Shown here: in pieces, positions 60,783-64,000 of the stretch | How the letters are laid out: each line of letters begins with the position of its first letter | How positions within the stretch are numbered: the first letter of the stretch is position 1 | Source of the DNA: Burkholderia sp. Leaf177 | Lineage (GTDB): Bacteria > Pseudomonadota > Gammaproteobacteria > Burkholderiales > Burkholderiaceae | Assembly (NCBI RefSeq): GCF_001424345.1 | Contig: NZ_LMPF01000008.1 | Coordinates: forward strand, 17,941-81,940 | Reading direction: 5' to 3' | DNA: 64,000 nucleotides | Made by a program: the position numbers and the translations under genes | Notes under the pieces: model-generated | Seen by the model: only the letters and a program-made list of their open reading frames with translations | What the model was told of the DNA's origin: nothing | The model's database searches: none

Positions 60783-61241
60783 CCGGTACCTCCAGAAATA
60801 ATCGACTGCTTGAAAAAGAGTGGCGCCCGTCGCTTTCGCGCCGGCCCTCCGGGAGAAGCGTCAATGGGATTCAGGTAATACGGGCCTGGCTCCTCTGGCT
60901 AATTCAAAAATTTGCAATGAAATATTCGCTTAAATCGATAATAACGATCCCGCGTTTTGTTTCGCGGGCTGAAACAATTACGCGTTCCCTTAACGAGCAC
61001 AGCCGTTAAGAATCTCGAAACGACAAAGCGAAATCTTTGAAATCTTGTCCTGCACCTCTCACTAATATCACGTCCGCGTAATGAAAGCGGTATCAATGCT
61101 GCTAGAAATTTAATCGCGTTTAATCGACTTTCAAACACCATGTCCTACTTGCAAAACGCCCGGGCACAAGCTCTGCGGGACGTTTGTATCGCGTGGCGCG
61201 ACGCAACGCCGACCCATAACCGCAAACAATAGAAAAGGCGC
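60783..61241. other. 459-bp AT-rich intergenic region
   Basis: Divergent promoter region of aspD and the UvrA-type gene. A hairpin CCCGCG-TTTTGTTT-CGCGGG lies at 60949-60968. The stretch 60900-61130 is distinctly AT-rich. No LexA box (CTGT-N8-ACAG) was found before the UvrA-type gene. No gene recognised. Confidence 0.45.
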
Positions 61242-63965
61242 ATGACAGCTCGAAACAACAAACCGAATGCTTCGCCCTCTCACACCGGCTTCGTGCGTGT
61301 GCGAGGCGCACGCGAGCACAACCTGCGCAACGTGGATGTCGACATACCGCGCGACGCGCTTGTCGTATTCACCGGCGTGTCGGGCTCGGGCAAGTCGTCG
61401 CTTGCCTTCGGCACGCTATACGCCGAAGCGCAGCGGCGTTACTTCGAGTCGGTTGCGCCCTACGCGCGGCGCCTGATCGATCAGGTCGGCGTGCCGGAGG
61501 TGGATTCCATTGAAGGACTGCCGCCGGCCGTGGCACTGCAGCAGCAGCGCGGCACGCCGAACGCGCGGTCATCGGTAGGCAGCGTCACCACGCTTTCGAG
61601 CCTCGTTCGCATGCTCTACTCGCGCACGGGCACCTACCCGGCGAAGCAGCCAATGTTGTTCGCCGAGGATTTCTCCCCGAACACCGTGCAAGGCGCTTGC
61701 CCCACGTGCCACGGCCTTGGACGTGTCTACGAAGTCACCGAGAAGTCGATGGTGCCCGACGACTCGCTGACCATCCGCGAGCGCGCGGTCGCCGCATGGC
61801 CGCCCGCGTGGCACGGCCAGAACCTGCGCGACATTCTCGTCACGATCGGCTACGACGTCGATACCCCGTGGCGCGATCTTCCGAAGAAGGATCGCGACTG
61901 GATTCTCTTCACCGACGAAACACCGACCGTCCCGGTGTACGCAGGTCTCACGCCCCAGGAAACGAAAGCCGCGCTCAAGCGCCATGCCGAGCCGAGTTAT
62001 CAAGGCACGTTCACTGGCGCACGCCGCTATGTGCTTCATACCTTCGCCAATACGCAAAGTGCGTTGATGAAAAAGCGCGTGTCGCGTTTCATGATAAGCA
62101 GCGCCTGTCCAACATGTCATGGCAAAAGGCTGAAACTCGAAGCGCTGTCCGTGACATTCGCGGGACTCGACATAGCGGAGTTATCGCAGATGCCGATGGC
62201 GCGTGTCGCCGACATCCTGCGTCCCGTCGCACGCGGCGAACCGTCTCCCGATGTACAAACGGGCGAGGTGCTGAACAAGAAGGAAATGCGCGAAGCTCTG
62301 GAGCGGCGGGTTGCATCGGGCGGATCGGCACATAAGGCATCGCCCGATATAAGACGGACAACGAATCAATCGCGCGAGAAGCAGGTTGCGGCGCAACGCA
62401 TGGCAAAAGAGTTGCTCGACCGCTTGTCCACGCTGATCGACCTGGGTCTCGGTTACCTGGCGCTGGACCGGAGCACGCCGACGTTGTCATCCGGAGAACT
62501 GCAGCGCCTGAGGCTTGCAACACAGTTGGCATCGCAGTTGTTTGGCGTGATCTATGTGCTCGATGAACCGTCCGCCGGCCTTCATCCCGCCGATGGCGAA
62601 GCGCTTTACAGCGCGTTGCAGCGTTTGAAGGAAGCGGGCAATTCGCTGTTCGTGGTCGAGCACGATCTGGAGATGATGCGTCGCGCGGACTGGCTCGTCG
62701 ATGTCGGGCCGGCAGCCGGAACCGCGGGGGGAAGCATCGTGTACAGCGGGCCGCCTGCTGGACTCGCCGACGTGGAAGCATCGCAAACACGGCTGCATCT
62801 TTTTGGAGAGCACCGGCCCGTCGCGCGTACGAAGCGTTCGCCGGCGGGCTGGTTACGGCTTTCAAATGTCACCAGAAACAACCTGACAGCGCTGGACATC
62901 GTTCTCCCGCTTGGATGTTTTACGACCGTCACAGGCGTCTCGGGCTCGGGTAAATCGAGTCTCGTCAGTCAGGCTTTGCCGGAACTCGTCGCGGAAAAAC
63001 TCGGACGTCCGATCGCGAATGAAACCGAAGAAGATCGTGATCCTCTTCTTGATGCGGAAGACATCCAGACCGATGGAGAAATCACGGAAGGCATGGAGCA
63101 TATTCGCCGGCTGGTGAGGGTCGACCAGAAGCCGATCGGCCGCACGCCACGCTCGAATCTCGCCACCTATACGGGTCTTTTCGATCACGTTCGCAAGCTG
63201 TTCGCGGAGACGCCGCAAGCGCGTCGCCGGCGCTACGACGCGGGCCGTTTTTCGTTCAACGTCGCCAAAGGCCGATGCCCGACATGCGAAGGTGAAGGCT
63301 TCGTCAGTGTCGAGTTGCTCTTCATGCCGAGCGTCTACGCGCCGTGCTCGACATGCGGAGGAACCCGCTACAACACGGAGACACTCGAAGTCAAATGGAA
63401 CGACAAGAACATTGCGGAAGTCCTGCAAATGACAGTCGACCAGGCTTGCGAATTTTTTGTGGAAGAGCCGCAGATCATGCGTGCACTCGCGGTATTGCGC
63501 GATATCGGGCTGGGCTATTTGCGGCTCGGGCAGCCTGCAACAGAGCTTTCCGGCGGCGAGGCGCAACGCATCAAGCTCGCAACGGAGCTTCAGCGCGCCC
63601 AGCGCGGAGAGAACCTTTACATACTCGACGAACCCACTACAGGTCTGCATTCGGTCGATAGCGACCGCTTGCTGATTCAGCTACAAGGTCTCGTCGATGC
63701 CGGCAATACGGTAATCGTCGTCGAGCACGACATGCGTGTGGCGGCGCAGAGCGATTGGGTCATCGACATGGGGCCGGGCGCGGGAGAAAACGGCGGCAAG
63801 GTGGTGGCGAGCGGAACGCCGGAGGACATCGTGAAAAAAGGCGCGCACGGCCAGACATCGAGATATCTGAAGGCGTGCCTAATCGGCATAGGGGACAGCC
63901 AAGAGGCCGTACCCCTGCCACACCACCCGGCATGCGGGTCCGCACCGGGCGGTTCGAGAAGTTGA
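61242..63965 (+). CDS. uvrA: UvrA2-type ABC ATPase (excinuclease subunit A paralogue)
   Basis: A 907-residue UvrA-family protein. ATPase I has Walker [10 protein letters not shown] near residue 45; ATPase II has GVSGSGKSS near 567 and signature LSGGEAQR near 770. Cys pairs for zinc modules lie in [23 protein letters not shown] and CSTCGG. The sequence passes from the first Cys module ([19 protein letters not shown]) without the usual UvrB-binding region, as in UvrA2/drug-resistance paralogues. After [10 protein letters not shown], where such proteins normally end, about 25 low-similarity residues follow up to the stop at 63963-63965. The tail is probably read-through into foreign sequence. 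Confidence 0.87.
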   Translation: MTARNNKPNASPSHTGFVRVRGAREHNLRNVDVDIPRDALVVFTGVSGSGKSSLAFGTLYAEAQRRYFESVAPYARRLIDQVGVPEVDSIEGLPPAVALQQQRGTPNARSSVGSVTTLSSLVRMLYSRTGTYPAKQPMLFAEDFSPNTVQGACPTCHGLGRVYEVTEKSMVPDDSLTIRERAVAAWPPAWHGQNLRDILVTIGYDVDTPWRDLPKKDRDWILFTDETPTVPVYAGLTPQETKAALKRHAEPSYQGTFTGARRYVLHTFANTQSALMKKRVSRFMISSACPTCHGKRLKLEALSVTFAGLDIAELSQMPMARVADILRPVARGEPSPDVQTGEVLNKKEMREALERRVASGGSAHKASPDIRRTTNQSREKQVAAQRMAKELLDRLSTLIDLGLGYLALDRSTPTLSSGELQRLRLATQLASQLFGVIYVLDEPSAGLHPADGEALYSALQRLKEAGNSLFVVEHDLEMMRRADWLVDVGPAAGTAGGSIVYSGPPAGLADVEASQTRLHLFGEHRPVARTKRSPAGWLRLSNVTRNNLTALDIVLPLGCFTTVTGVSGSGKSSLVSQALPELVAEKLGRPIANETEEDRDPLLDAEDIQTDGEITEGMEHIRRLVRVDQKPIGRTPRSNLATYTGLFDHVRKLFAETPQARRRRYDAGRFSFNVAKGRCPTCEGEGFVSVELLFMPSVYAPCSTCGGTRYNTETLEVKWNDKNIAEVLQMTVDQACEFFVEEPQIMRALAVLRDIGLGYLRLGQPATELSGGEAQRIKLATELQRAQRGENLYILDEPTTGLHSVDSDRLLIQLQGLVDAGNTVIVVEHDMRVAAQSDWVIDMGPGAGENGGKVVASGTPEDIVKKGAHGQTSRYLKACLIGIGDSQEAVPLPHHPACGSAPGGSRS
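63926..63949. repeat. Bulged GC hairpin at the 3' end of the UvrA-type gene
   Basis: CCCGG-CA-TGCGG-GT-CCGCA-CCGGG: two stacked helices with a 2-nt bulge. Outer ACC/GGT pairing extends it to 63922-63953. The structured sequence continues past the stop codon to the window edge and does not look like UvrA coding sequence. It may be the edge of a mobile element or intron-like RNA, but I cannot assign a family. Confidence 0.45.
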
Positions 63966-64000
63966 GGTTAGGAGAAACGAGGTACCCCCAGTCGATCGAA

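Noticed and set aside
60783..61241. A LexA box before the UvrA-type gene
   Set aside because: No CTGT-N8-ACAG sequence in the gap, in contrast to dinB. This fits a UvrA2 paralogue outside the SOS response.
63900..64000. Group II intron domain V at the window end
   Set aside because: A bulged two-helix hairpin is present, but the bulge is on the 5' side, there is no GNRA loop and no catalytic triad in the right place. Kept only as an unassigned structured sequence.
1..64000. CRISPR arrays, tRNA or rRNA genes, complete insertion sequences
   Set aside because: No spaced direct-repeat array, cloverleaf with CCA-end context, rRNA segment or transposase reading frame could be recognised.

Overview
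The window looks like a chromosomal segment of a Burkholderia-sensu-lato betaproteobacterium (Paraburkholderia/Caballeronia type). The signs are high GC, 391-residue Burkholderia-type porins, several two-component and chemotaxis genes, and dense catabolic operons with ABC importers. No tRNA, rRNA, CRISPR array or intact insertion sequence was recognised.

Layout. 0-4.8 kb: an argininosuccinate-lyase-family gene in an operon with a polar amino-acid ABC importer, then a PaiB-type gene. 4.9-17.3 kb: a mostly minus-strand catabolic cluster. It holds a periplasmic binding protein, a three-subunit flavin/iron-sulfur dehydrogenase, a Pot-type importer, an ALDH7 aminoadipate-semialdehyde dehydrogenase, an aminotransferase, an HglS-type 2-oxoadipate decarboxylase and a divergent LysR regulator. 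Together these read as uptake and breakdown of a lysine-derived compound to D-2-hydroxyglutarate. 17.3-18.8 kb: an AbiEi-like/DUF6088 gene overlapping a Fic gene, likely a toxin-antitoxin pair. 18.8-24.6 kb: PrpF, a secreted beta-propeller and a double-PAS hybrid kinase. 24.7-28.4 kb: a LexA-boxed dinB-alkB pair and a chemoreceptor with a sigma-28 promoter. 28.5-31.4 kb: arsC, a class II aldolase and an agmatinase-family ureohydrolase. 31.7-38.2 kb: a BetR-receiver protein, a hybrid kinase coupled to a periplasmic pterin-binding-like (SUOX-fold) protein, a NERD-helicase, a GST and a response regulator. 38.6-41.7 kb: a hydroxyproline epimerase/deaminase module with an AraC regulator.

41.8-51.5 kb is the most unusual part, a molybdenum gene neighbourhood. 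It holds an HTH-only ModE, a NifQ-like protein, a DUF2325 protein, a porin, a SUOX-fold protein, a propeller lipoprotein, a two-domain molbindin, a WtpA/ModA-type binding protein and a fused ModB-ModC transporter. Five promoters in this stretch carry the same 24-bp inverted repeat (8-bp arm, 8-bp spacer, 8-bp arm). It matches the architecture of the E. coli ModE operator as I recall it. This ties otherwise unexplained genes into one predicted molybdate regulon.

51.5-64 kb: an OmpR-type regulator, an MFS exporter, small conserved proteins, motAB behind a near-consensus sigma-28 promoter, a second porin, aspartate 4-decarboxylase, and a UvrA2-type ATPase whose C-terminus runs into an apparently foreign hairpin sequence at the window edge.
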